A DNA stretch of 64,000 bases from M3007 sp031373665 (GTDB taxonomy: Bacteria; Bacteroidota; Bacteroidia; Chitinophagales; Saprospiraceae), in NCBI GenBank assembly GCA_031373665.1, contig JANMMZ010000020.1, positions 1 to 64,000 on the forward strand. Direction: 5' to 3'. This document shows positions 52,878 to 62,396 of the stretch, piece by piece. A program made the translations under genes and the position numbers. The notes under the pieces were generated by a model. It was not told where the DNA came from, made no database searches, and saw nothing but the letters and a program-made list of their open reading frames with translations. The first letter of the stretch is position 1. The number at the start of each line of letters is the position of its first letter.

Positions 52878-54317
52878 ATGCAAACCGAATCTTCCAACCT
52901 AAACACCTTGCTCGATACCCTTTCGGTTACCGAATGCCGTGCTTTTCACAAATGGTTGGCATCACCCTACCACAACCAACGCAGTGATTTGCGAGCCTTG
53001 TTTGAATCGTACGAAACAGCACGGAAAAAAAACAAGCCCATCCCAGATAAAGTCGCCTTATCGGAACAAATGTTTCCGGGTGAGCCTTACGACGATCATC
53101 GGATTCGTATGGCCATGAGTCTTTTACTGAAGCAAGTGGAATCATTTTTGGCTTATGAAATGGCACAAAACGACACATTAGGGGTCGAAATAAAAAAATT
53201 ATCCCTGTATAGGAGCCGAAAATTGCCCGACCATTTTCACCGACAAATGTCGAAAGTGCGTACTCAATACCATGCGCAGCCGCATCGACATCCACAATGG
53301 CATTGGCAGGGCTTTGAGATTGAGTTGGAAGATTATTTGCAAGAGTCCATCGAACGCCGAACCGCTTCCCTCAATGTGCAAGCCACAGCAAATAGTTTGG
53401 ATTTTGCATATTTAGCCCTCAAATTGCGACAATCCTGTGCGGCACTCTCGCATCAGGCTGTATATAAAGCCGATTATGATTTTGGGCTTTTGCCTACTGT
53501 TTTGGCGGCTATTGAGGAAAAAAATTGGTCAACCATTCCCGCTTTTGCGGTATATTACCACTGTTATTTGACGTTAAGTCAACCCGAAAACCTGGGACAT
53601 TTCGAGCGATTTCAAGCCTCGTTGTTTGTCCATGAGCACGATTTTCCACCCGCTGAAATGCGCGACCTCTATCTATTGGCCATCAACGTCTGTATCCAAC
53701 GCTACAACCAGGGCAACCGCACTTATTTAGAAGCAGAAATGGTCTTATATCAACGCGGCTTATCTGAAAAAATATTATTCATAGACGGTTATATATCAAG
53801 GTTTACGTATCGAAATGTGGTTTCTTTGGGTCTGACCTTAGAACAATTTGAAGAGACCGAACGCTTTGTTGAAACCTATAAAGACCACTTGGAGCCGCGC
53901 CACCGCGATGCCAATTATGCTTTCAATCTGGCACGTTTAAAACATGAACGCGGACAATATTACGAAGCATTGATCCTCCTGCAAAAGTCTGAGTATAAAG
54001 ACCTGTTGCTCAATCTTGCAGCAAAAGCACTGTTGATCAAAATTTATTACGATACCGACGAAGATACCGCCCTAGATTCGCTGCTGGACGCAGTAAGTAA
54101 TTTTGTTCGGCGGAAAAAAGAACTGAGTTATCACAGAGACAACTACCTGAACCTATGTAAGTTCATAAAAAAAATCAAAACCCTACGAGTGGGCGATACA
54201 ACCGCCATTATTGCCCTTAAAAAAGAGATAGAGGCTACACCCGTTTTGGCTTACAAGGATTGGTTGTTGAAAAAAATAGGGGAAATGGAAGTGGTCAAAA
54301 AAGAGGCCGTCTCATAA
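52878..54317 (+). CDS. Helical cytoplasmic hypothetical protein
   Basis: 479 residues, no signal peptide or membrane segment. The sequence is helix-rich with TPR-like spacing (EMRDLYLLAINVCIQRYNQG, NYAFNLARLKHERGQYYEAL, LLNLAAKALLIKIYYDTDED). The N-terminus (LDTLSVTECRAFHKWLASPY) recalls a small helical module. To my knowledge similar anonymous proteins occur in Saprospiraceae, but I cannot assign a function. The last codons (KKEAVS) lie inside a hairpin repeat (54301-54341), so the stop codon is part of the terminator stem. Confidence 0.7.
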   Translation: MQTESSNLNTLLDTLSVTECRAFHKWLASPYHNQRSDLRALFESYETARKKNKPIPDKVALSEQMFPGEPYDDHRIRMAMSLLLKQVESFLAYEMAQNDTLGVEIKKLSLYRSRKLPDHFHRQMSKVRTQYHAQPHRHPQWHWQGFEIELEDYLQESIERRTASLNVQATANSLDFAYLALKLRQSCAALSHQAVYKADYDFGLLPTVLAAIEEKNWSTIPAFAVYYHCYLTLSQPENLGHFERFQASLFVHEHDFPPAEMRDLYLLAINVCIQRYNQGNRTYLEAEMVLYQRGLSEKILFIDGYISRFTYRNVVSLGLTLEQFEETERFVETYKDHLEPRHRDANYAFNLARLKHERGQYYEALILLQKSEYKDLLLNLAAKALLIKIYYDTDEDTALDSLLDAVSNFVRRKKELSYHRDNYLNLCKFIKKIKTLRVGDTTAIIALKKEIEATPVLAYKDWLLKKIGEMEVVKKEAVS

Positions 54318-54341
54318 GTTCAACTTATGGAACGACCTCTT
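54297..54341. terminator. Hairpin repeat, copy 2, bidirectional terminator
   Basis: 54301-54320 pairs with 54322-54341 with three mismatches. On the minus strand the stem is followed by TTTTTTGACC, a good T-tract for the FG-GAP gene. On the plus strand TTTGATCTGTTTTTTC follows more loosely. It overlaps the 3' end of the helical protein gene. Confidence 0.7.
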
Positions 54342-54365
54342 CTTTGATCTGTTTTTTCAAGAAAA

Positions 54366-56642
54366 TTACCCTTTAAAAACCACTTTTTTCACCGCCCGGT
54401 GCTTACCAGAGGTCAACTCTAAGGTGTAAATACCAGTAGGCAAATCAGTCATCTGAATTTGGAACGGTGCCATTGGTACCATTGCAGTGGCTATTTGCTG
54501 ACCTAAGGCATTGAACAATACCCAACGTACTGGATCAGATACTGGCCACGACACTCGTACCCAATCAGAAGTGGGGTTTGGTTGAATCTTGGCTAGTGGC
54601 GTTATATTTTGAGGCATCTCCTCTTTGGTCGAGACGCTGCAATCCACCAGTTCGGTTTTATAAATAGTTAATCCACCGCGATAATTTCCGGTGACCATAT
54701 CCAAAATGCCGTCACTGTCAATATCACCAAAGGCAGCATGGCTGCGCTCTCCATCATCTATGTTTCCAAATGATCCGTTGAATACCATTAAAGTATCGCC
54801 ACTGGGCGATAGATTGGTGTACATTTCGTAGTGACCAGCCTGAGCACCACTCACCAAGGTTAAGCCTTCTGTCGTAAATGTAATAGTTGGCGTGCTGAAT
54901 CCAACGGCTTGGCCAGTAGTCTGTAAGTTGATACCACCCAATCGCTGCACCGTCGGAGCATTAGCAAAGAGAGGGTCAAATGGTGTACCCGTGTTTTTAA
55001 AATAGTTGATATTGCCATTGCGTTCTCCCAATATAATATCTATGACACCGTCACCACTAAGGTCATATAGTGCAGGGACAGAAGCAATGCCGACATCCAT
55101 TGAAATCCACATCGGGTTAAAATCTTGAACCATCACCATCGGGTTATTTTCCCCGCCTTGATTTTTAAAGCAGTACAGCCCGCCGCCATTGCTACCAATC
55201 AGCAGATCATCGTCGCCATCCGAATCAAGATCGCCAAATGTTGGCGCAAAATCATAATCGTTGGGCGCGTAATCGGCCATATTAAGCCAGTTAGAACTGG
55301 TTAGGGTATATTGAGGCTGGGTGCTGGTACCTGTATTCATGAATAAATACAAACGGGCATTGGTGGATACACCTGGGCTGAAAAAACCATACGTTCCGAC
55401 CACAATATCCTTGAGTCCATCGGCATTGACATCGGCGAAAGCAGGATGCGAAGTCGTACCCAAATCCACCATATCACCGACAAAAAGTTTTTGCGTTTGC
55501 AATTCAAAGTTGTGACCTGAGGTTGACATATTTTCGTAATACCAGACACAACGTTGATCTTCGCCAATGCTTTTATTATTGGGTGAAGCAATCATGTCTT
55601 TTTTGCCATCATTATTAATATCTATGAAGAAGGCAGCCGGAAATGTAGAAATATCCACTGAAGTATTGTACGATGGGAAAGCCGTGTCTTGAGCAATCAT
55701 CCAAGCCGACTCTGGCGAACCGCCATTGGTCATCATGTTTAGGCAATTGAAAGAAATATCGCCAAGCACCAATTCTTTGTCGCCGTCATTGTCTTGATCG
55801 TAAGAGGTAACGGTAGAACCCGGATGAAGACCATCGCGGTCGTCCACCCCTCCGGGGCTGGCAAACCCATTGGAACAGGTATCGGGATTGGTACTCAAAT
55901 CATTTTTACACTCTGCCAAACCGCTTTCATAAAAACGTCCCCAGCACCGGTCTTTCAAGATATACTGAAGGCTGTCGGTGCCAAATCCATTTTCAACTGA
56001 CCTGTTTTCAAAATACCAAACGTGTCCGCCCACGGCAGCGTCGAAAGTCAAGATATCAAGGTCACCATCGTTGTCCACATCGTTCACATCGGGTAGGTCT
56101 GAAGTGGCTATCAGCATATTATTCCAGTATCCAGGCTGATTGGCTGGGTAAAAAATATACTTGGTGTTGCAAGTGGAGCAGCCGTCATACTTAAAGAAAA
56201 ACTGCTTGAAATGTAGGATATTATTTTCAAAAAAGCCTTCAAAAACCTGTACTTCTTGACCATTTCCGGGCGAAGCACAAAAAATATCAGCGGCACCATC
56301 TTTGTTAAAATCGCGCAGTAGCGCATAATCATTCAACTTGGGAAAATTACAAGCATAATCTGGAGCAGGGGTATAACTACTGAGCCCCACTACCCCGCTA
56401 TTGAGGTAAGTCATAACTATATCGCCTGCGCGGTCAAAAATAACCATGTCTTGGATACCGTCATTGTTGAGATCTGCGGCTGAGTATTGTGGCGTATTTA
56501 AACCACCTGCCAAAGGATTTTTTAAAGTTTGCCCGTTCACAATGAAAGGGACATCCAAACGCTGAAACATTTGAACTTGTGCAGCGCAGGATAGCGCGGC
56601 CAATAAAAAAATAGAAACAGATAGAATATGGGTATAACGCAT
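54366..56642 (-). CDS. FG-GAP/VCBS repeat surface protein with T9SS tail
   Basis: 758 residues from the ATG at 56642 (MRYTHILSVSIFLLAALSCA, signal peptide ending near AAQ). The longer frame from 56735 starts upstream of the -7 box at 56680-56687 and is rejected. The body is a string of calcium-binding FG-GAP/VCBS repeats with DxDxDG loops: DLNNDGIQDMVIFDRAGDIV, VNDVDNDGDLDILTFD, FIDINNDGKKDMIASPNN, DVNADGLKDIVVG, DLDSDGDDDLLIGSNGGGLY, DIDSDGILDMVTGNYRGGL. It should form an integrin-like propeller. A T9SS type A tail ends it (IQPNPTSDWVRVSW ... AVKKVVFKG). Likely surface-displayed; role unknown. Confidence 0.88.
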   Translation of the reverse strand: MRYTHILSVSIFLLAALSCAAQVQMFQRLDVPFIVNGQTLKNPLAGGLNTPQYSAADLNNDGIQDMVIFDRAGDIVMTYLNSGVVGLSSYTPAPDYACNFPKLNDYALLRDFNKDGAADIFCASPGNGQEVQVFEGFFENNILHFKQFFFKYDGCSTCNTKYIFYPANQPGYWNNMLIATSDLPDVNDVDNDGDLDILTFDAAVGGHVWYFENRSVENGFGTDSLQYILKDRCWGRFYESGLAECKNDLSTNPDTCSNGFASPGGVDDRDGLHPGSTVTSYDQDNDGDKELVLGDISFNCLNMMTNGGSPESAWMIAQDTAFPSYNTSVDISTFPAAFFIDINNDGKKDMIASPNNKSIGEDQRCVWYYENMSTSGHNFELQTQKLFVGDMVDLGTTSHPAFADVNADGLKDIVVGTYGFFSPGVSTNARLYLFMNTGTSTQPQYTLTSSNWLNMADYAPNDYDFAPTFGDLDSDGDDDLLIGSNGGGLYCFKNQGGENNPMVMVQDFNPMWISMDVGIASVPALYDLSGDGVIDIILGERNGNINYFKNTGTPFDPLFANAPTVQRLGGINLQTTGQAVGFSTPTITFTTEGLTLVSGAQAGHYEMYTNLSPSGDTLMVFNGSFGNIDDGERSHAAFGDIDSDGILDMVTGNYRGGLTIYKTELVDCSVSTKEEMPQNITPLAKIQPNPTSDWVRVSWPVSDPVRWVLFNALGQQIATAMVPMAPFQIQMTDLPTGIYTLELTSGKHRAVKKVVFKG

Positions 56643-56679
56643 GGCCCTGTTTTGTTGAAAAATTTGAAAAATATTTATA

Positions 56680-56687
56680 CAAAAGTA
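56680..56687 (-). promoter_or_regulatory. -7 box of the FG-GAP protein gene
   Basis: TACTTTTG on the minus strand, 37 bases before the ATG at 56642. Confidence 0.45.
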
Positions 56688-56751
56688 CAATATAAAATCT
56701 TTTTCGCGCATTAAAAGATTGCACATATCGGACAAAATAGATGATTGTTTA

Positions 56752-56759
56752 TACCTTTG
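56752..56759 (+). promoter_or_regulatory. -7 box of the YgjP-type protease gene
   Basis: TACCTTTG, 38 bases before the ATG at 56798. It shows that the in-frame ATG at 56741 cannot be the start. Confidence 0.5.
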
Positions 56760-56797
56760 CCCTCCATCAGTGCTTCGTTTCGTTTGCCTTTTTCACA

Positions 56798-57556
56798 ATG
56801 TTTAAAAAATTATTGACTCAAAGAAGCAGATCCATCCTTACGGTGCAAGGAGTGGATATTCCCTTGACCATTGTATCAGAACCAAGGGGGGGATGGCGGT
56901 TTTCATTCATCAAAAATGGGGTCTCTATGCGAATCCCTGCTCAAGCCACCCAAGCCGAATTTGAGATGCATCAAAAGCGGCTGATGGATTGGGTAGAAAG
57001 CGTTTTTGAGAAACAACCAGACTTGCGCCGCAGTTTCTTGCCCTCACAATCAGGCACCGGCGATGTCTTGGAAGTGAATGGAAGGCAGTATTTATTGAAT
57101 ATCACCTATGAAGCCCAGAAAGTAGCCAGTGCTAGACTTCGGGAAGGGACAATTTTCGTACACATGAGTTCGTTGTACACCCCAGAACAGCAAAAAAGAG
57201 CATTGAAGACCCTCATTTCTAGGATTGTTGGTCAAGATTTTACGCCCGAAATACACCGACGGGTACTGGATTGGAATGACCGCACTTTTAAGCGACCCAT
57301 CACTGGAATCCATTTGAAATACAACCATTCTAATTGGGGCAGTTGTTCCAGTGCAGGCAATGTAAACCTATCTACCAAACTACTGTTAACCCCAACATCC
57401 ATTCAAGATTATGTGATCTTGCACGAGTTGGCTCATCTGATAGAAATGAATCATTCACCACGATTTTGGGCCTTAGTAGCGCAGCACATGCCTGACTATA
57501 AGGCTCGAAAAAAATGGCTACGAGAACACCAATCAAAATTTGACTTTTTCGTTTAA
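56798..57556 (+). CDS. YgjP/DUF45-type zinc metallopeptidase-like protein
   Basis: 252 residues. The C-terminal domain has the family pattern: YNHSNWGSCSSAGNVNLSTK, then VILHELAHLIEMNHSPRFW with zinc motif HELAH (209-213) and third ligand His219, then WLREHQ. The N-terminal domain (VQGVDIPLTIVSEPRGGWRF) is the usual beta-rich part. In other bacteria the family (WLM/SprT-like) is cytoplasmic and associated with restriction or DNA repair loci; its substrates are unclear. Its end overlaps the first in-frame ATG of the moxR frame, but the chosen moxR start is five bases later. Confidence 0.88.
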   Translation: MFKKLLTQRSRSILTVQGVDIPLTIVSEPRGGWRFSFIKNGVSMRIPAQATQAEFEMHQKRLMDWVESVFEKQPDLRRSFLPSQSGTGDVLEVNGRQYLLNITYEAQKVASARLREGTIFVHMSSLYTPEQQKRALKTLISRIVGQDFTPEIHRRVLDWNDRTFKRPITGIHLKYNHSNWGSCSSAGNVNLSTKLLLTPTSIQDYVILHELAHLIEMNHSPRFWALVAQHMPDYKARKKWLREHQSKFDFFV

Positions 57557-57560
57557 TTAC

Positions 57561-58556
57561 ATGCAAAATTATATTGACATTCACGCGCTCAACGAGCGAA
57601 TCCATCAAGAAAGTGCCTTCATTGAACACCTGAAAACCGAGACCGCCAAGGTAATCGTAGGGCAGGAATACATGATAGAGCGACTCTTGATAGGGCTCTT
57701 AACCAAGGGGCATATTCTGCTAGAAGGCATGCCTGGATTGGCCAAAACATTGGCGATCAAAACATTGGCTCAGGCCGTAGATGCTCGATTTAGCCGCATC
57801 CAATTTACGCCCGATTTGCTACCGGCCGATGTGATTGGTACGATGATTTACAACCCTTCCAAATCAGAGTTTACGGTACGCAAGGGCCCTATTTTTGCCA
57901 ATTTTGTACTGGCAGATGAAATCAATCGAGCCCCAGCAAAAGTGCAAAGTGCCTTATTAGAAGCCATGCAAGAGCGTCAGGTGACCATAGGTACGGAATC
58001 ATTTCATTTGGAAGAACCATTTTTGGTGTTGGCTACTCAAAACCCCATTGAGCAAGAAGGCACCTACCCTTTGCCCGAAGCGCAAATGGATCGTTTTTTA
58101 TTGAAAGTAAAAATTGGTTACCCAACCAAAGAAGAAGAACTGGAGATCATGCGCCGCAACCTGCGTGGCGAACAGCCTAATATCCATAAAGTGGTATCAC
58201 CAGCTGCCTTGCTCCGAGCCAGAGAGGTGATGCACGGCATTTATATGGATGAAAAAATAGAACGTTACATCCTAGATTTGGTACACGCCACGAGGGAGCC
58301 TGCCGCCTTTGGAATGGCCGACTACACACCATTGATCCAATATGGGGCATCGCCTCGGGCTAGTATCGCTTTGGCTCAGGCCTCCAGAGCAGTCGCATTT
58401 TTGAGGCATCGGGGCTATGTGATCCCAGAAGATGTGCGGGCTATTGCCGCCGATGTGTTGCGCCATAGGATTGGTATCACGTATGAAGCGGAAGCAGAAA
58501 ACATCAGTCAAGAAGATATTATTGAGAAAATATTAAATGCAGTAGAGGTTCCTTAG
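57561..58556 (+). CDS. MoxR-family AAA+ ATPase (general type)
   Basis: 331 residues from the ATG at 57561, five bases after the protease gene; the frame's earlier ATG at 57540 overlaps that gene. Walker A GMPGLAKT (56-63), Walker B FVLADEINRAPAKVQSAL, sensor 1 LATQNPIEQEGTYPLPEAQ and RFLLKVKIGYP form the canonical MoxR core. This type usually heads operons with DUF58 and BatA/BatB vWA genes. None of those is here; the next gene is a TlpA-like protein. It is the classical MRP subfamily and distinct from the caspase-operon MoxR. It ends with GTTCCTTAG. Confidence 0.92.
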   Translation: MQNYIDIHALNERIHQESAFIEHLKTETAKVIVGQEYMIERLLIGLLTKGHILLEGMPGLAKTLAIKTLAQAVDARFSRIQFTPDLLPADVIGTMIYNPSKSEFTVRKGPIFANFVLADEINRAPAKVQSALLEAMQERQVTIGTESFHLEEPFLVLATQNPIEQEGTYPLPEAQMDRFLLKVKIGYPTKEEELEIMRRNLRGEQPNIHKVVSPAALLRAREVMHGIYMDEKIERYILDLVHATREPAAFGMADYTPLIQYGASPRASIALAQASRAVAFLRHRGYVIPEDVRAIAADVLRHRIGITYEAEAENISQEDIIEKILNAVEVP

Positions 58557-58606
58557 GAACGTTACTTTTATCCCAAATGGGGTCTATAATTGAAGCACAT
58601 AATTCA

Positions 58607-60031
58607 ATGAAAAAAATATTTTTTATAGCATTCTTTGCCATCTGGATTTCCCAACTAGCTCAAGCCGCCCTGATCACGGGGGTAATGAATAGTGCCTTGA
58701 CGGGAGACAAAATAGAGGTGTTTGTCCCACATTATTACCTAGATGGCAAAAGCAGCACGTACTCCAATTTTGTGGAGACGGATGGCCGCTTTAAGATACA
58801 GGTCGTTGTACCCGAACCACAGGTAGTATTCATCACCTACAATGAATCAAAACTGCCCATTTTTTTGTCGAACACCGATACGTTGACCATTCAAACCAAT
58901 GCATTTCAATTCCCTTTGGTGGTCAATTTTGGTGGCAAGGCTGGGGCAAACAATACCTTGTTGACGAAATATTTGAATGAGAACCCTTCGGATTATAATG
59001 AATTTAATAATATTCGATATAAAATAGGCCAATATTGGGCTAATGTAGAAGCCCCTATGAATAGTCGAATGGAAGAACTTGACCCCGAAGGTTTTAAAGC
59101 GTACTTGGATACGCGGAAAGTGGCAGGTTTTGCATTGATGGACGAATTTTTGGCCCAACACCCAAGACTTTTATCTCCAGATTTTAAAGAGTGGCTGGCC
59201 TCCGAAGTCATTTTCAACTGGGCTTATCACCTATTGTTTTATGGCCATGTGTATGGTGGTCGCTATATGGTGCAGCCAGAATTTTTCGATTTTTTATACG
59301 AAGCACCTGTCAATGCCAATACCCTTGGAAGTGATTGGTACAGGCAATTTTTGATGGCTTCCACGGCCCGTAAAATGGCCAAAAAAGAACCCTTAGACCA
59401 GTTTTGGGGCAATGCCTATCAATATGCTGGTGAGATCTTGGATGGTAAGCCTTTGGCTTTCTTGCGCTCTGAAATTATTTTGGTTGCTTTTTCGAGAGAC
59501 CGATTCAAAGAGATATCGCCTTTATACCGCGATTTTTTGGAAAAAAATACTTATACCGATTACGATACAAAAGTGGAGGATTTGTACCAGAAAATGGTAC
59601 GTACTTCGTTTGGAAGTGGTGCCCCCGATTTCTTTACCAATACCCTCGAAGGCAAAAGTCTATCGCTGTCGAGCCTGCGAGGCAAAGTGGTTTATGTCAA
59701 TTTCTGGGCTACTTGGTGCGGATCGTGTCTGCGCAAGATGGAGTTTTTTGATGAATTTTCAAATGAACTCAAGGAATATGGGGTTGAAATTGTTAATATT
59801 TCAACCGACGAAAACCGCGATTCTTGGAAAAACGTATTGGCAGAAAGAGGATTTAAAGGCTATCATGTCCTATCTTCTACAGGGGTGGGAACCAATATTG
59901 CCACTACTTTTGGGGTAGAAGCTGTACCTCAATATTTTATTATCCGCCGAGATGGCACTTTTGCCGACAAAGCAGGATCCAACCAGCCCAATGACATTCG
60001 CGAAAAACTATTGGAGGTAGCCAAACGATGA
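58607..60031 (+). CDS. Exported TlpA-like thioredoxin-fold protein
   Basis: 474 residues from the ATG at 58607 (MKKIFFIAFFAIWISQLAQA, signal peptide). An N-terminal about 330-residue region, beta-rich then helical, resembles the DUF4369-type lead domain of Bacteroidota TlpA proteins. The thioredoxin domain follows: GKVVYVNFWATWCGSCLRKM, with active-site Cys371 and Cys374, then VEAVPQYFIIRRDGTF with the cis-Pro loop. It likely acts as a periplasmic disulfide reductase, possibly tethered. It overlaps the GGGPS gene by four bases (ATGA). Confidence 0.87.
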   Translation: MKKIFFIAFFAIWISQLAQAALITGVMNSALTGDKIEVFVPHYYLDGKSSTYSNFVETDGRFKIQVVVPEPQVVFITYNESKLPIFLSNTDTLTIQTNAFQFPLVVNFGGKAGANNTLLTKYLNENPSDYNEFNNIRYKIGQYWANVEAPMNSRMEELDPEGFKAYLDTRKVAGFALMDEFLAQHPRLLSPDFKEWLASEVIFNWAYHLLFYGHVYGGRYMVQPEFFDFLYEAPVNANTLGSDWYRQFLMASTARKMAKKEPLDQFWGNAYQYAGEILDGKPLAFLRSEIILVAFSRDRFKEISPLYRDFLEKNTYTDYDTKVEDLYQKMVRTSFGSGAPDFFTNTLEGKSLSLSSLRGKVVYVNFWATWCGSCLRKMEFFDEFSNELKEYGVEIVNISTDENRDSWKNVLAERGFKGYHVLSSTGVGTNIATTFGVEAVPQYFIIRRDGTFADKAGSNQPNDIREKLLEVAKR

Positions 60032-60762
60032 CCCATCATATCTACAACGACTTGGTCGCTGCCAAACAAGCTGGCAAGAAAAAAATTGCCGTGTTACTTG
60101 ACCCAGACAAACTTCGCCTAAAACAACTAGAAGCCACCCTCGAAATCGCCCAAACGGCAGGCGTGGATTATTTTTTCATCGGTGGGAGTCTCGTGGTCAA
60201 CAATATGCTAGACCAATTGCTGGAGCGTATCCGCGAATATTGCAGCATCCCAATGCTGTTGTTTCCTGGCAATTCTTTTCAATTGAGTTACCGCGCCGAT
60301 GCCTTGCTCTTTCTTTCGCTCATCAGTGGCCGCAATGCGGAGTTACTGATCGGTCAACACGTTATTTCCGCGCCTTTCTTAAAAATGTCGCCCTTGGAGA
60401 TCATTTCCACAGGCTATATGCTCATTGATGGTGGCGTGACTACCTCTGTGCAATACATGTCAAACACGTCACCTATACCTGCCAACAAGGCCGATATTGC
60501 GGTTTGCACTGCCCTTGCAGGCGAGATGCTAGGGCTTAAAATGATCTACCTAGAAGCAGGATCTGGTGCGAAAAACCCTGTGCCAGCCCCTATGATAGAG
60601 GCCGTCAGTGGTGCTATTTCTGTACCTCTTATTGTAGGTGGAGGCATCCGTACGCCCGAAGCAGCCAAGGCAGCCTTCTTGGCTGGAGCCGATCTGATTG
60701 TAGTTGGCAATGCCATCGAGCAGGATCCTAGTTTGATATTGGCTCTTGGAGCGTGTCGGTAG
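60028..60762 (+). CDS. Geranylgeranylglyceryl phosphate synthase family protein (PcrB/GGGPS)
   Basis: 244 residues, a complete TIM barrel. KKIAVLLDPDKLRLKQLEAT provides the glycerol-1-phosphate side, FIGGSLVVNNMLDQLL the second motif, MLLFPGNSFQLSYRADALLF the third. IYLEAGSGAKNPVP and LIVGGGIRTPEAAKAAFLAG form the phosphate-binding end. The enzyme joins glycerol-1-phosphate to a polyprenyl diphosphate. It is essential for archaeal ether lipids and also present in Bacteroidota, where its product is less clear. No other ether-lipid gene lies nearby. Confidence 0.93.
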   Translation: MTHHIYNDLVAAKQAGKKKIAVLLDPDKLRLKQLEATLEIAQTAGVDYFFIGGSLVVNNMLDQLLERIREYCSIPMLLFPGNSFQLSYRADALLFLSLISGRNAELLIGQHVISAPFLKMSPLEIISTGYMLIDGGVTTSVQYMSNTSPIPANKADIAVCTALAGEMLGLKMIYLEAGSGAKNPVPAPMIEAVSGAISVPLIVGGGIRTPEAAKAAFLAGADLIVVGNAIEQDPSLILALGACR

Positions 60763-60832
60763 TACCCATTCCTAAACTTTTCGTATCTTTTTTGAAATTC
60801 GATGTATCTTCGTGTTCAAAATAAATACAACC

Positions 60833-62347
60833 ATGCCGCAGAACAATAAAGTATTACTCTATAACCCACGCAGTGCTAAGTGGAAGCATCGAGTTCCCAA
60901 TAGTATTTTGCAAGTAGCTGCTTCTATTTATGGCAAGTACGATCTTGTGATTGTGGATGGCAATTTAGAGTCTGATCCATTGGCTAAAATAGAACAGTAT
61001 CTGGACACTGGCGAATTTCGATATGTAGGTTGCAGCGTCATGCCTGGGCCTCAGTTGCGAGAGGTTGTACCTATTGTAAAATCTATCCGTACTAAATATC
61101 CCAACTTGATCCATATCTGGGGCGGGTATTTTGCAAGCAACCAGCATAAGGTGGTCTTAGAGAGCGGCTACGTTGATTTTGTGATCTATGGCCCTGGTGA
61201 TTTGGCATTCCCCGCCCTTTTAGACGCTTTAGAGCGCAAAATGCCTTACGAATTTATTCCGAATGTAATTTGGAAAATGGCCGAAGGCGATATCATCAAG
61301 AACACCAAAGAATCTCTCTTGGATCAAGATGCATTACCCCAATTGCCATACGATTTCTTGAGTCAATTTTATCCCTTGGAGCGTTATCTCTGCAAAACAT
61401 TTCTTGGAAATCGTACCCTCGCTTACCACAGTAGCATGGGTTGTCCGTTTAAATGTTCTTTTTGTGCAATAGTGCCCATTTTTGAAGCCCGCTGGCGCGG
61501 AAAATCTGCTGAAAATATTTTCAACGACGTTCAGTATGTCAAACGCACTTGGGGGGCAGACAGTATTGAATTTCATGACAATAATTTTTTTGTAAGCGAA
61601 AAACGCACCGTCGAATTTTCAAAAATGATGCTGCACGAAAACATGAGTTGGTGGGGGGAAGGCCGCATTGATACCGTAGATCAATACTCTGATGAAAGCA
61701 TTGCTTTGATGCGGCGTGCAGGTTGCAAAATGATTTTTTTTGGTGCTGAAACGGGCAATGATAATTTGCTCAAGCAAATGGACAAGGGAGGCAAACAAAC
61801 TGGGGAACAAATCAAACGCTTTGCTGCTCGTATGAAGCAACACGACATCATACCAGAGTATTCTTTTGTGCTGGGTATGCCAGCCGATACACCCGAACTC
61901 GTTTGGGAGCAAATAGAATCAGATATTGCCTTTATTAGAACCGTCAAAGAGATCAATCCTGATACAGAGATCATTATATATGTGTATTCGCCTGTACCCA
62001 CGGAGGGATCAGACTTGTATGAGCGCATTACCAAAGCAGGTTTTAAATTTCCAGCCACTTTAGACGATTGGCTTTCTCCTCAGTGGGAATCATTTGACCT
62101 GCGCCGCAATCCGCTCACTCCTTGGCTTACCTCGGCCATGGTGCGCCGTATCCAAGACTTTGAGACGGTACTCAATGCTCGTTACCCCACCATATCTGAT
62201 ACCAAATTGAGCCAATTGCAACGCCGTGTCATCCAACAAGTAGCAGGGGTGCGCTACCGAACTGGTATTTTTAAATTTCCTTACGAAATAAAGGCTTTAC
62301 AAAAATTTTGGCTGAATTATAGACAGCCAGAATGGGAGGGCATGTAA
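60833..62347 (+). CDS. B12-binding-domain radical SAM protein
   Basis: 504 residues from the ATG at 60833 (MPQNNKVLLYNPRSAKWKHR); the in-frame ATG at 60812 overlaps a -7-like box (TATCTTCG, 60805-60812). An N-terminal Rossmann-type cobalamin-binding region (about 1-130, with IWGGYFASNQ) is followed by the radical SAM barrel. The cluster motif is CPFKCSFC (Cys204, Cys208, Cys211). EFHDNNFFVSEKRT and KMIFFGAETGNDNLLKQMDK are characteristic of this BchE/P-methylase-like clade. Family members methylate or rearrange unactivated carbons in lipids and cofactors; the substrate here is unknown. It does not form an evident pathway with its neighbours. Confidence 0.9.
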   Translation: MPQNNKVLLYNPRSAKWKHRVPNSILQVAASIYGKYDLVIVDGNLESDPLAKIEQYLDTGEFRYVGCSVMPGPQLREVVPIVKSIRTKYPNLIHIWGGYFASNQHKVVLESGYVDFVIYGPGDLAFPALLDALERKMPYEFIPNVIWKMAEGDIIKNTKESLLDQDALPQLPYDFLSQFYPLERYLCKTFLGNRTLAYHSSMGCPFKCSFCAIVPIFEARWRGKSAENIFNDVQYVKRTWGADSIEFHDNNFFVSEKRTVEFSKMMLHENMSWWGEGRIDTVDQYSDESIALMRRAGCKMIFFGAETGNDNLLKQMDKGGKQTGEQIKRFAARMKQHDIIPEYSFVLGMPADTPELVWEQIESDIAFIRTVKEINPDTEIIIYVYSPVPTEGSDLYERITKAGFKFPATLDDWLSPQWESFDLRRNPLTPWLTSAMVRRIQDFETVLNARYPTISDTKLSQLQRRVIQQVAGVRYRTGIFKFPYEIKALQKFWLNYRQPEWEGM

Positions 62348-62396
62348 AGAACGGTGCAGCAATCAATTGTCAAAAGAACAATGTAATTAAGTAGCG

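Noticed and set aside
57561..58556. Second MoxR ATPase as part of the caspase system
   Set aside because: It lies more than 40 kb away, belongs to a different MoxR subfamily and has no caspase or vWA neighbour.
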